DNA of 5,532 bases from an uncultured Prevotellaceae bacterium (GTDB taxonomy: Bacteria; Bacteroidota; Bacteroidia; Bacteroidales; Bacteroidaceae): contig CALZJL010000094.1 in NCBI GenBank assembly GCA_945787625.1, forward strand, positions 1-5,532, in the 5' to 3' direction. The position numbers and the translations under genes were made by a program. Position 1 is the first letter of the stretch; each line of letters starts with the position of its first letter. Below the pieces are notes generated by a model, which searched no databases, was not told the origin of the DNA, and saw nothing but the letters and a program-made list of their open reading frames with translations. Below are positions 1 through 5,532 of this stretch, one piece after another.

Positions 1-810
1 AACAGCAGCTGGAACTTCATCGGCAATCCTTACCCATCTTACTATGACAGCCGCTATATGGATCTGAGTGCTCCGTTTATCGTCTGGAACAGCGCAACAC
101 AGAACTATGAGGCATTCAGCCCTGCTGACGATGACTATATCCTCAGCCCGGGTGAGGCATTCTTCCTGCAGCGTCCGGTCGAGCAGCCTTCTGTGACATT
201 CCTGGCTGAAGGTCGTCAGACTAATGAATTAGTGCGCGATATGGATGCTTCTGGTGCTCGTGTGTTCGACGCCGGAGTTCGCAAGGTGTTCAACTTCACG
301 TTGAGCAACGGCGAGTCTTCTGACCGCACGCGCGTGGTAATCAATCCGGAGGCAAGTGCTCTCTACGAGGTGTCTTGCGATGCTTCTAAGTTCAGCAACT
401 CTGATCCTACCGTATCTCAGCTCTATACGCTTTACGGCAACGTCAAGTATGCTATCAACGAGCGTCCGATGCTCTCAGGCGTGGTCAATCTTGGTGTATA
501 CTGCAGCGTTGACGGTGAGTACAGTATCGCTCTTGGCAAGAACTCTGCTGAAGGTGTAGTGCTTTGCGACCATGTGACGGGCGTGACAGTCAGTCTGTCT
601 GACGGTGAGTCATATACATTCTCTGCAAAGGCTGGTACCTATAACGACAGATTTACTCTCCATTTCGCTGGTGAGGCCACTGGTATCGAAGGCGTGGAGG
701 GCAACGAGGCTGATGTCGACGGCTACAATCTCGGTGGTATCAGGATTGAGAAGGGCCAGAAGTACAATGGCGTCGTTATCAAGAACGGCAAGGTTACTGT
801 TCAGAAATAG
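1..810 (+). CDS. Secreted/surface protein of Bacteroidales, C-terminal 269 residues (5' truncated)
   Basis: The frame is open from base 1 and ends at TAG 808-810. The ATG at 58 is internal, because the codons before it already encode the family motif WNFIGNPYP (residues 4-12 of the fragment), so the true start lies upstream. Other landmarks are FNFTLSNG (97-104) followed by DRTRVVINPEA (108-118), CDASKF (126-131), YAINERP (150-156), CDHVTG (189-194) and AGTYNDRF (211-218). From memory, this succession forms the C-terminal block of many large exported Bacteroidales proteins, often with LRR or InlB-like repeats upstream. The fragment looks all-beta, with no membrane helix and no catalytic motif. 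The last 30 residues may be a sorting tail. It sits 22 nt before the next large secreted-protein gene on the same strand, which suggests an operon. A role in adhesion or surface structure is inferred; the N-terminal part that would define function is missing. Confidence 0.9.
   Translation, partial: NSSWNFIGNPYPSYYDSRYMDLSAPFIVWNSATQNYEAFSPADDDYILSPGEAFFLQRPVEQPSVTFLAEGRQTNELVRDMDASGARVFDAGVRKVFNFTLSNGESSDRTRVVINPEASALYEVSCDASKFSNSDPTVSQLYTLYGNVKYAINERPMLSGVVNLGVYCSVDGEYSIALGKNSAEGVVLCDHVTGVTVSLSDGESYTFSAKAGTYNDRFTLHFAGEATGIEGVEGNEADVDGYNLGGIRIEKGQKYNGVVIKNGKVTVQK
679..807 (+). other. Candidate C-terminal sorting-like tail of the first protein
   Basis: After the AGTYNDRFTLHF strand, the protein passes through an acidic linker (TGIEGVEGNEADVDG) into YNLGGIRIEKGQKY and NGVVIKNGKVTVQK. 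The spacing and the final G-V-V-I-x-NGK-x-x-V-x-K pattern resemble the end of type IX secretion type A tails (compare a GIYIVNGKKVLVK-like ending). The match is loose: the usual tyrosine of the 'GxY' motif is replaced by valine. The linker position and basic ending fit an exported, surface-anchored protein. It could equally be just the last strands of the C-terminal beta domain. Confidence 0.4.
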
Positions 811-832
811 TATCTAACAAACTATCCGCTTT
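811..832 (+). other. 22-nt intergenic gap; start context without Shine-Dalgarno
   Basis: The gap contains no GGAGG-like purine stretch ahead of ATG 833, no Bacteroidetes -7 box (TAnnTTTG) and no hairpin with a T run. Absence of a Shine-Dalgarno sequence is normal in Bacteroidetes. An in-frame TAA at 815-817 and the lack of any GTG, TTG or other ATG between it and 833 make 833 the only possible start for the long downstream frame. The short spacing argues for co-transcription with the upstream gene. Confidence 0.7.
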
Positions 833-889
833 ATGAATAAGTACATTATTATAATAAGTGCATGGTTGTGCTCCCTGTCTGCTTCGTCG
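833..889 (+). other. Sec signal peptide of the giant protein
   Basis: Residues 1-19 begin MNKY, continue with a hydrophobic core IIIISAWLCSL, and end in a small-residue stretch SASS followed by Gln20. Cleavage before Gln20 (S-A-S-S|Q) fits the common Bacteroidetes pattern of signal peptidase I cutting just before Q. C13 is preceded by A-W-L, which is a poor lipobox, so lipoprotein processing is unlikely. The mature protein then starts with QTEGYNPENPP, the usual linker of this protein class. Confidence 0.8.
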
Positions 890-3800
890 CAGACAGAGGG
901 CTACAACCCTGAAAACCCTCCTCTGCCCGACACTCCGACCCTGTCCTATACCCTCAGTGTCAACGTGACGCCAAAGGGTGCAGCAGGAATCAATGTCAGC
1001 AATCAGTACAAATATGCTGCCGGCGAGGAGATAGGACTGTGGACTTGGCCGATGTCAGGTTTCGAGTTTGTCTATTGGGCAGACGAGAAGGGCGATACGG
1101 TGTCGACCTCCTCAAGGTATTATTTCGCAATGCCCGAACATGACTTGGCTCTGACTGCCGTTTACCGATATAATCCGACCAGTCCCGTAATACCTGGTTC
1201 TAATCATTTTGATCCTTATACGGGTGAGGTGATTGTGGACTATTTCACTCCTGGCAATATGTCGTGGGCGATAGATAAGGCTGCGAACGATGACCCAGAG
1301 GCCGTGACCAAGATTGTCGTGGCTGGCGAACTGAGTTCGAAAGACCTTTTCTATTTCGGCAACTATCCTTCGTGTACGACGGTTGACCTGAGCCGAACGT
1401 CGGCTGTGGACGCCATACCTTACGCATGCTTTTGGGGCAACAGCAACATAAACCGTTTGCTGCTGCCTCCGAGCGTGACTGCCATAGAGAGTGATGCTTT
1501 CAAGGACGCTACTGCTCTGAGCGAGTTGACCAGCTACAGCACTGTTCCTCCGAGCCTCGGCGCCCGAGTGTTTGACGGCGTGAGCGAGGGTCTGATTGTC
1601 TACGTGCCGGCATCGTCTGTCCGTCTGTATGAGAGTGCAGAGGGCTGGCAGGAGTATGTCGAGTCGGGTGTCATCACCATCGCGCCCATACAGGATCAGG
1701 TGGTGAGCGTAGAGGTATGTCTGCCTGAGGTGTGCAGTGATGGCAGATACAAGAATTCGCAGCTCGAACTGGTCAACGTCAAGTCCGGTCAGAAGTATCG
1801 CTATGTCATCACTGACCGTATAAATTACATCTTCAACAATATCGTCAAGAACACTCAGTACAACGCTTATCTCAAGACAGCATCGGGCGACGTGTTGGCT
1901 ACGATTACTGACATCAGCGTCCAGGACGAAAACATAAGCGTCAGCTTTGAAGCAGACGGCATGAAGGAGTTCCGCGACGTGTATGTCAAGGTGTTTGCAG
2001 GCGAGAATGATGTCACTTCGCTCTGCCGTGTACAATGGTACAATGCCAAGGGCGTGTTTGTCGGTGACGATGTCAGGGTCGGCGGACAGATTTCGGGCAA
2101 TGTCCTGAAGTGTATGGTCAACCTTCCGGACGAGCTTGCCATGCAGTACGTGCTGCCACAGCCGCAGACCCACGAGGTTGTAGACGATGAGAATATGATA
2201 ACGTTCAGCCTCCAGCCTATGGAGAAGATTCTCATCAGTGGAAAGGTGTCTGACAGAATGAATATGACGATGTTGGCAGACGCCACAGTCACTGTCACAC
2301 AGACTCTCAACGGCATCTATACGAAGTCTTATTCGGTCAGGACAGACAGCCGCGGTGTGTACTCGTTTGAGGCATTTGTGGCTCCGACCTCTCTCGTCTT
2401 TGCTTCGGCTGACTATGTGAGCCAGAATATGGAGTTGAGTGCAGACGAGCTGGGCTCCTCTGAGCTTACCCTGGATGAGATTCGTCTCAAGCCTATCAAC
2501 GGGGCAGTCATCACTACGGACTATACCTTTACGACGAGTGCCGTAGGTGGTACGGAGGGCACGGTAGAGAATTCCTACTCCAACTATTCCAATGTGGCGT
2601 ACTCAATCTTCAATGTTACGACTCAGAGCGAAATCACTCAGTTCAACATTCAGTATCCGACGATTGTACTTCTGCAGGACGTCGAGACTGGCGACGAACT
2701 GAGGATAACGGCATCGAGCAAGAACAATTCGTTCATGCCCGTGAGCGTAGCAGGTGTGGTCGACGAGAACTGCCGTATGAGGGTGACAGTACCTATTGTT
2801 GAGCTCGGCGGAATAAAGGCTTCGTTCACCACTACCGAAAACAGCAAGGTCATAGCCATACTTTACGACTCGGAGGGCAACCTCGTGAGCAAGTATCCAT
2901 ATCGCTCGGCCAACATCTCAATCAGTAACCTGACAGACGGAGAATACTCCCTTGTCACTATGGGTGAGAGCGACTTCTTCGGCTCGATCTACAATCTGGG
3001 CAAGTATGAGGAAGCCGGTCTGAGACAAGACGTGGATTACATAGTCAACAGAGTCGAGGTGAAGAGCGGCGTTATTTCGACAGTCAGGAACGCCTTGATA
3101 CCTTTCTTTGACGAGAGCAAGTTCTACTATACAGGTAGCGGTACTTCATTCTCTGTCAACAAGAACAGTATCGTCGCAGGCAACTATCTGACGATGACTG
3201 CAAAGATAGACTTCAAGGACGTAGTCAGCGAGAGCGTTTCCGATGTAGAACTGAATGTAGAGCTTCCCAAGGGAACGTCGTTGGTAGACAATTCCGTAAT
3301 GGTAGGCTCAGACATAGCTCTGTATGACTATGCAGACAACAAGCTGAGAGTGCGCCTTGACAACAAGGCCGACCGAGTACGCTTCTGTGTCATTCCCACT
3401 CAGAGCGGAAAATATGCTCCAAATGCATCAGTGATGTTCTCGCTCAACGGCAAGAGTATCAACCAACCCATAGGCAATGTGGAGTATACCGTGGAGAGCC
3501 TTGGCATCAAGGTGCCTCGTGAGACTCAGAGCTCCGACATCGTTGTCAGCGGCGTAGCTGTCGGCGGTTCGCAGGTGACGGTCTATTCTGACGACGTAAT
3601 GCTCGGTACGACCAAGGCCCTAGCAAACGGTTACTGGTCGTTAAGCGTAGGTCTGCCATCGCCGTGCAACCTCAACACTTACAATATCTACGCCAAGGTC
3701 CTGACAAAGACAGGCATTGAGATGCAGAGCGAGACAAAATCCTGCACGTACAACGAAGATTACGTAGTGGCAGAGACAGTCGAGATGTCGTTCTTCAACG

Positions 3801-5532
3801 GTTGGCTCAGACGCAATGTGTCAGTCACATTCGACCTGCTCAATGCCAAGACGAGCTCCAATTCGTATTCGTTCTACTCAGCAACTGATTTCACCTTCCT
3901 TGCCAAGTTGTCAAGTCACAACGACAATATCAAGGGAGTCACAATCAAGGTATACACCGACCACAACGAGTGGTACAGACTGCCTGCGACCTACAATGCC
4001 AAATTGGGCAAATGGGTTGCTTCACGATATTTCACGAGCAGCAGCCTGCCTGTCGGAGTGAAGGTCGAGATAGATAGTGACACACCAGTATGTCTCGATT
4101 CCGAGATGGTCAGTGTCGCCGTCAACAATCTTCAGGCTTCACTCGACAGAATGAACAGCGGCAACGAAGAGCTCGACGCTCTGATGACCCGACTCTCCGA
4201 GTCTATGAATGCAGAATCCTTCGACTTTGAGAGCCAGAAGTCACTGATGGAGCAGTTGGCAGCAAGAGTCGGCAGTTCATACACCTTCAATGATCAGGGC
4301 GAGGTCACGGATAGCGACGTCGATGCACTGATTGCAGAAATTGCAGAAATCATGAACTCGGGCGACGACATCGTAAGCCTCGACGGACTTTTTGGCATAG
4401 ACGTAGCGGACCTCTCCCAACTGCAGGAATACCTGGAGGGTATAGAGCTGAAGGACTGCGAGGATCTCAGCCATGAGAGCCTTGTCGATGCAGGCTACAA
4501 GCTCATGCCAAAGACTGACGGAAACTTCGTATACATTCTCATAGATGCAGAGGGTATCAGTCTCGTAGACCTGTCGCAGAACGTCCGCATCGTCGTACGT
4601 CACGGCTCGGACCTGTATGATATGGTAGTCAGCAATGACATAGAAGGGGTAAAGACCTTGTGTGACCAAATCTCAAGTGCACTACAGGAGTTGCAGAATG
4701 CCGTGAATGGCGTCTCCGATGCAATAGATGCCCTTGAGGCCACAATCATCAAGTCAAACAAGAAGTACTCTGACGTCATAGCCACACTCTTTGACAAGCT
4801 GTTAGTCTACCAGAGAGGAGGCAATACCTCAAAGCTTGGAGCCATTGAAGCAGAGATCAGAAACGTCATTGCAGCCAAGGAGTCAAACCGCAAGGTGCTT
4901 GATTTCATCAACAGCAACCTCAAGCAGTATCGCGTAGGCCCCAACTCATGTAAGGCATTTGGCATATTCGGCTTCATGTTTACCCTGAAGGACGCTCTCG
5001 CAGACTTGAGAAAACTGGTTGACCTCTATGCCATGACAATACCATGTCCGGACGACGAAGCGAATGCGCAGACCGTGCGTGGAGACATCGTCGCATCAGG
5101 CATAGAAGCAGGTTCGTTCTATCTTGGCGTGATTCTCGCCAATACAGCATCAAGCACGTCTCTGCAGGGAAGCATTGCAGCAGCAGTGCCCACCAGCGGA
5201 CTATCGTTGGCAGCTTCAGCAGTGTCATTGGGCACGATTATCAGCAACGATATCGTAGCTAAGGCATATAGCGACAAGTTCAAGGCCGTCGTTACCGACC
5301 TCAAGCGCAGAGTCAGTGCACTGAAGTGCAACACCGAGGAGGAAGAGGAAGAAGAGGAAGAGAAGCCATACCCATTGGTCAGCCCGATACTCGACCCCTC
5401 AGGCTACGTATACGAATCAGTACCGTCCAATCGCCTGCAAGGAGTGATGGCAACGTGCTACTACAAGGAAATCGTATCAGACATGTATGGTGACAAACAC
5501 GAGGAGGTAGTCCTGTGGAATGCCGAAGAGTA
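833..5532 (+). CDS. Giant modular secreted protein (InlB-like unit, BspA-type LRR, Ig-like, carboxypeptidase-regulatory-like), 3' truncated
   Basis: One frame of 1566 codons plus two bases, read through without a stop, starts at ATG 833 and is open at the window end. Order of parts: signal peptide 1-19; linker YNPENPPLP (24-32); InlB-like unit about 38-113; second linker YNPTSPVIP (113-121); LRR patch about 158-284; beta domains to about 460; carboxypeptidase-regulatory-like domain about 464-555; further beta region with YSLVTMGESDFF near 706; DUF11-like block about 764-890; Ig-like repeat about 902-972; beta domain about 985-1085; helical segments about 1095-1180 and 1258-1500; poly-Glu 1502-1510; second carboxypeptidase-regulatory-like domain from about 1520. 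No catalytic motif or lipobox is visible (C13 is preceded by AWL), so it is probably a soluble or envelope-attached extracellular protein, not a lipoprotein. Cys1209, 1277, 1373, 1405 and 1499 could form disulfides after export. A binding, adhesive or scaffolding role is inferred. Codon choice drifts along the gene, with TCA serine much commoner in the last third. Confidence 0.93.
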   Translation, partial: MNKYIIIISAWLCSLSASSQTEGYNPENPPLPDTPTLSYTLSVNVTPKGAAGINVSNQYKYAAGEEIGLWTWPMSGFEFVYWADEKGDTVSTSSRYYFAMPEHDLALTAVYRYNPTSPVIPGSNHFDPYTGEVIVDYFTPGNMSWAIDKAANDDPEAVTKIVVAGELSSKDLFYFGNYPSCTTVDLSRTSAVDAIPYACFWGNSNINRLLLPPSVTAIESDAFKDATALSELTSYSTVPPSLGARVFDGVSEGLIVYVPASSVRLYESAEGWQEYVESGVITIAPIQDQVVSVEVCLPEVCSDGRYKNSQLELVNVKSGQKYRYVITDRINYIFNNIVKNTQYNAYLKTASGDVLATITDISVQDENISVSFEADGMKEFRDVYVKVFAGENDVTSLCRVQWYNAKGVFVGDDVRVGGQISGNVLKCMVNLPDELAMQYVLPQPQTHEVVDDENMITFSLQPMEKILISGKVSDRMNMTMLADATVTVTQTLNGIYTKSYSVRTDSRGVYSFEAFVAPTSLVFASADYVSQNMELSADELGSSELTLDEIRLKPINGAVITTDYTFTTSAVGGTEGTVENSYSNYSNVAYSIFNVTTQSEITQFNIQYPTIVLLQDVETGDELRITASSKNNSFMPVSVAGVVDENCRMRVTVPIVELGGIKASFTTTENSKVIAILYDSEGNLVSKYPYRSANISISNLTDGEYSLVTMGESDFFGSIYNLGKYEEAGLRQDVDYIVNRVEVKSGVISTVRNALIPFFDESKFYYTGSGTSFSVNKNSIVAGNYLTMTAKIDFKDVVSESVSDVELNVELPKGTSLVDNSVMVGSDIALYDYADNKLRVRLDNKADRVRFCVIPTQSGKYAPNASVMFSLNGKSINQPIGNVEYTVESLGIKVPRETQSSDIVVSGVAVGGSQVTVYSDDVMLGTTKALANGYWSLSVGLPSPCNLNTYNIYAKVLTKTGIEMQSETKSCTYNEDYVVAETVEMSFFNGWLRRNVSVTFDLLNAKTSSNSYSFYSATDFTFLAKLSSHNDNIKGVTIKVYTDHNEWYRLPATYNAKLGKWVASRYFTSSSLPVGVKVEIDSDTPVCLDSEMVSVAVNNLQASLDRMNSGNEELDALMTRLSESMNAESFDFESQKSLMEQLAARVGSSYTFNDQGEVTDSDVDALIAEIAEIMNSGDDIVSLDGLFGIDVADLSQLQEYLEGIELKDCEDLSHESLVDAGYKLMPKTDGNFVYILIDAEGISLVDLSQNVRIVVRHGSDLYDMVVSNDIEGVKTLCDQISSALQELQNAVNGVSDAIDALEATIIKSNKKYSDVIATLFDKLLVYQRGGNTSKLGAIEAEIRNVIAAKESNRKVLDFINSNLKQYRVGPNSCKAFGIFGFMFTLKDALADLRKLVDLYAMTIPCPDDEANAQTVRGDIVASGIEAGSFYLGVILANTASSTSLQGSIAAAVPTSGLSLAASAVSLGTIISNDIVAKAYSDKFKAVVTDLKRRVSALKCNTEEEEEEEEEKPYPLVSPILDPSGYVYESVPSNRLQGVMATCYYKEIVSDMYGDKHEEVVLWNAEE
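871..900 (+). other. Inverted repeat (potential mRNA hairpin) inside the signal-peptide codons
   Basis: CTGTCTGC (875-882) and GCAGACAG (889-896) are perfect 8-bp complements around a 6-nt TTCGTC loop. After one C/A mismatch (874/897), three more pairs are possible (873-898 G-C, 872-899 wobble, 871-900), giving a stem of up to 11 pairs. It begins 38 nt downstream of the start codon. No T run follows, so it is not an intrinsic terminator. Any effect on translation is speculation; by rough reckoning about one such 8-bp hairpin is expected by chance in a window this size. Confidence 0.45.
944..1171 (+). other. InlB B-repeat-like / 'bacterial repeat' unit
   Basis: Residues about 38-113 read as TLSVNVTPKG, then an Ala-Gly-Glu-Glu step, then GFEFVYW (76-82), a 'DTVSTSSRYYFAMPEHD' strand pair (88-104) and LALTAVY (105-111). 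This is the usual course of the divergent InlB B-repeat / 'bacterial repeat' fold: G-[YF]-x-F-x-x-W, then F-x-MP-x-x-D-x-x-[LV]-x-A-x-[YF]. In relatives such units occur in tandem; here only one is present, bounded on both sides by a Y-N-P-x-x-P-x-x-P linker. Likely a small beta spacer or adhesion module outside the cell. Confidence 0.7.
1304..1684 (+). other. BspA-type leucine-rich repeat patch (LRR_5-like)
   Basis: Residues about 158-284 contain VTKIVVAGELSS, then CTTVDLSRTSAVDAIPYACF, then INRLLLPPSVTAIESDAFKD, and a closing STVPPSLGARVFDGV / LIVYVPASSVRLYESAEGW. The 'IP..aF', 'lPpsVtaIesdAFkdat.L' and 'tVPPsLg..vFdgv..l.vYVPa.sv..Y..a.gW' patterns are the hallmark of BspA-like treponemal/Bacteroidales LRR proteins, including their typical capping repeat that ends at the WQEYV segment. 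The patch is short, about three to four repeats. LRRs of this class are linked to host or bacterial surface binding in characterised members; binding here is inferred. Confidence 0.8.
2222..2497 (+). other. Carboxypeptidase-regulatory-like beta domain 1
   Basis: Residues about 464-555 show ILISGKVSD (466-474), then LADATVTVTQ (481-490), a YSVRTDSRGVYSFEA strand pair (500-514), and SADYVSQNMELS (525-536). This follows the CarboxypepD_reg plan: G-x-V-x-D, then l-x-x-A-x-V-x-V, then T-D-x-x-G-x-Y-x-F, then a-x-Y-x-x-q. It is a prealbumin-like extracellular fold without catalytic residues, commonly used as a spacer or binding module in Bacteroidetes surface proteins. Confidence 0.65.
3122..3502 (+). 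other. DUF11-like / Ig-like beta block
   Basis: Residues about 764-890 include SFSVNKNSIVAGNYLTMTAK, then VSDVELNVELPKGTSLVDNS (799-818), NKLRVRLDNK and a closing YAPNASVMFSLNGKSINQPIG. The 'v..G..l...a.idf......sdv.l.v.LP.G...v.nSv.v' run is the layout of DUF11-type domains found in repetitive surface proteins. From memory, closely similar wording, including the QPIG ending, also occurs in long extracellular proteins of Firmicutes; this has not been verified. Confidence 0.55.
3536..3748 (+). other. Bacterial Ig-like repeat
   Basis: Residues about 902-972 contain IVVSGVAVGGSQVTVYSDD (903-921), VMLGTTKALANGYWSLSVGL (922-941) and NIYAKVLTKTGIEMQSETKS (951-970). The pattern 'v.G.a..gs.V.vy.dg..lGtt.A.anG.Ws..v.L ..... 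y.v.Ak..t..G....S.t' is the signature of bacterial Ig-like domains in large adhesins. Only one copy is visible. Confidence 0.7.
4604..5332 (+). other. Helical module with hydrophobic small-residue stretch
   Basis: Residues about 1258-1500 break with the beta-rich character of the rest. Heptad-like leucines and alanines run from LCDQISSALQELQNAVNGV (1276-1294) into DAIDALEATI, further helices follow (IEAEIRNVIAAKESNRKVLD; FTLKDALADLRKLVDLYAM), and then a stretch rich in Ala, Ser, Gly and Val spans about 1424-1476 (YLGVILANTAS; GSIAAAVPTSG; LAASAVSLGTIIS). Pro1453 may separate two helices. Cys1277, 1373, 1405 and 1499 bracket it. I do not recognise the fold. It could be a bundle with a buried core, an oligomerisation stalk, or a membrane-associating hairpin; the first is most cautious because the stretch is interrupted by polar Ser, Thr, Asn and Gln. 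Confidence 0.55.
5336..5365 (+). repeat. 30-nt pure-purine tract encoding nine glutamates
   Basis: Ten consecutive codons consist only of A and G. The first nine are GAG/GAA (residues 1502-1510), followed by AAG. The protein segment is an acidic linker between the helical module and the terminal carboxypeptidase-regulatory-like domain. Mixed GAG and GAA codons lower the slippage risk relative to a uniform repeat, but copy number could still vary between strains. Confidence 0.85.
5390..5530 (+). other. Carboxypeptidase-regulatory-like beta domain 2, truncated by the window
   Basis: Residues about 1520-1566 read LDPSGYVYESVPSNRLQGV, then MATCYYKEIVSDMYGD, then EEVVLWNAEEY (last residue incomplete). 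This resembles the start of a carboxypeptidase-regulatory-like module: D-P-S-G-x-V-Y-E, then an N-x-L-x-G-V-x-A step. I recall the 'DPSGYVYEAVPSNRLxGVTATxYYK' wording from other long extracellular bacterial proteins, where a 'TD..G.Y.WDVP.G.W.VK' continuation follows. That suggests the final TA begins a Tyr codon and the gene goes on. Confidence 0.6.

Noticed and set aside
58..60. ATG 58 as start of the first gene
   Set aside because: The frame is open upstream to base 1 and already encodes the family motif WNFIGNPYP before this codon, so it is an internal methionine.
833..889. Lipoprotein signal with Cys13 as the acylated residue
   Set aside because: The residues before Cys13 are A-W-L, a poor lipobox, and a better signal peptidase I site (SASS before Gln20) lies downstream.
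871..900. Inverted repeat as a transcription terminator
   Set aside because: No T run follows the stem and it lies inside a coding region that clearly continues for thousands of bases.
1112..2173. Long antisense open frame (353 codons) over the LRR and beta region
   Set aside because: Its triplets coincide exactly with those of the sense gene, so its stops would need sense codons TTA, CTA or TCA, which are almost absent in this part. Codon bias alone keeps it open. The product has no coherent domain, while the sense strand does.
4331..4348. Exact 9-nt tandem duplication (ATTGCAGAA twice) encoding IAEIAE
   Set aside because: Only two copies inside a helical segment; readily explained by chance or local helix composition, with no sign of a longer array.
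4277..4669. Antisense open frame of 130 codons
   Set aside because: Same register effect as above; it lies opposite a convincing sense frame and has no start-site signal or recognisable motif.
4980..5334. Several short overlapping frames on both strands near the helical module
   Set aside because: They are frame shadows of the sense gene, with arginine/serine-rich compositions typical of out-of-frame translation and no recognisable domain.

Overview
The window is almost entirely coding on the + strand. It holds two adjacent, co-oriented genes for large exported proteins, and both run off the window. The style is that of a gut- or oral-type Bacteroidales (Bacteroides / Prevotella / Muribaculaceae-like). 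The reasons are a BspA-type leucine-rich segment, the 'YNPxNPPxP' linkers, a C-terminal block of the 'WNFIGNPYP ... AGTYNDRF' kind, a start codon with no Shine-Dalgarno sequence, and roughly balanced GC. Genus cannot be fixed from the sequence alone.

Region 1 (1-810) is the C-terminal 269 residues of a secreted protein whose beginning lies upstream. It is a beta-rich block ending in a short tail that loosely resembles a type IX secretion (Por) sorting tail. Region 2 (811-832) is a 22-nt gap with no visible promoter, terminator or Shine-Dalgarno sequence, so the genes are probably co-transcribed. Region 3 (833-5532) is one uninterrupted reading frame of 1566 codons, checked codon by codon with no stop. 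It begins with a signal peptide and is still open at the last base. It is easy to miss because it has no stop inside the window and antisense frames lie over it.

The large protein is a mosaic. In order it has: a signal peptide; one InlB-B-repeat-like unit between two proline-rich linkers; a BspA-type LRR patch; Ig-like beta domains; a carboxypeptidase-regulatory-like domain; a DUF11-like block; a bacterial Ig-like repeat; a further beta domain; a long mainly helical region with a small-residue-rich hydrophobic stretch; a nine-glutamate linker; and the first part of a second carboxypeptidase-regulatory-like domain, cut by the window edge. Nothing enzymatic is recognisable in either gene. Both products look like cell-surface or secreted structural/adhesive proteins, and the pair may act together at the cell envelope, which is inference. 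The least explained part is the helical hydrophobic module at residues about 1258-1500. No RNA gene, mobile element or CRISPR array was seen, and there is no gene-free stretch longer than 22 nt.
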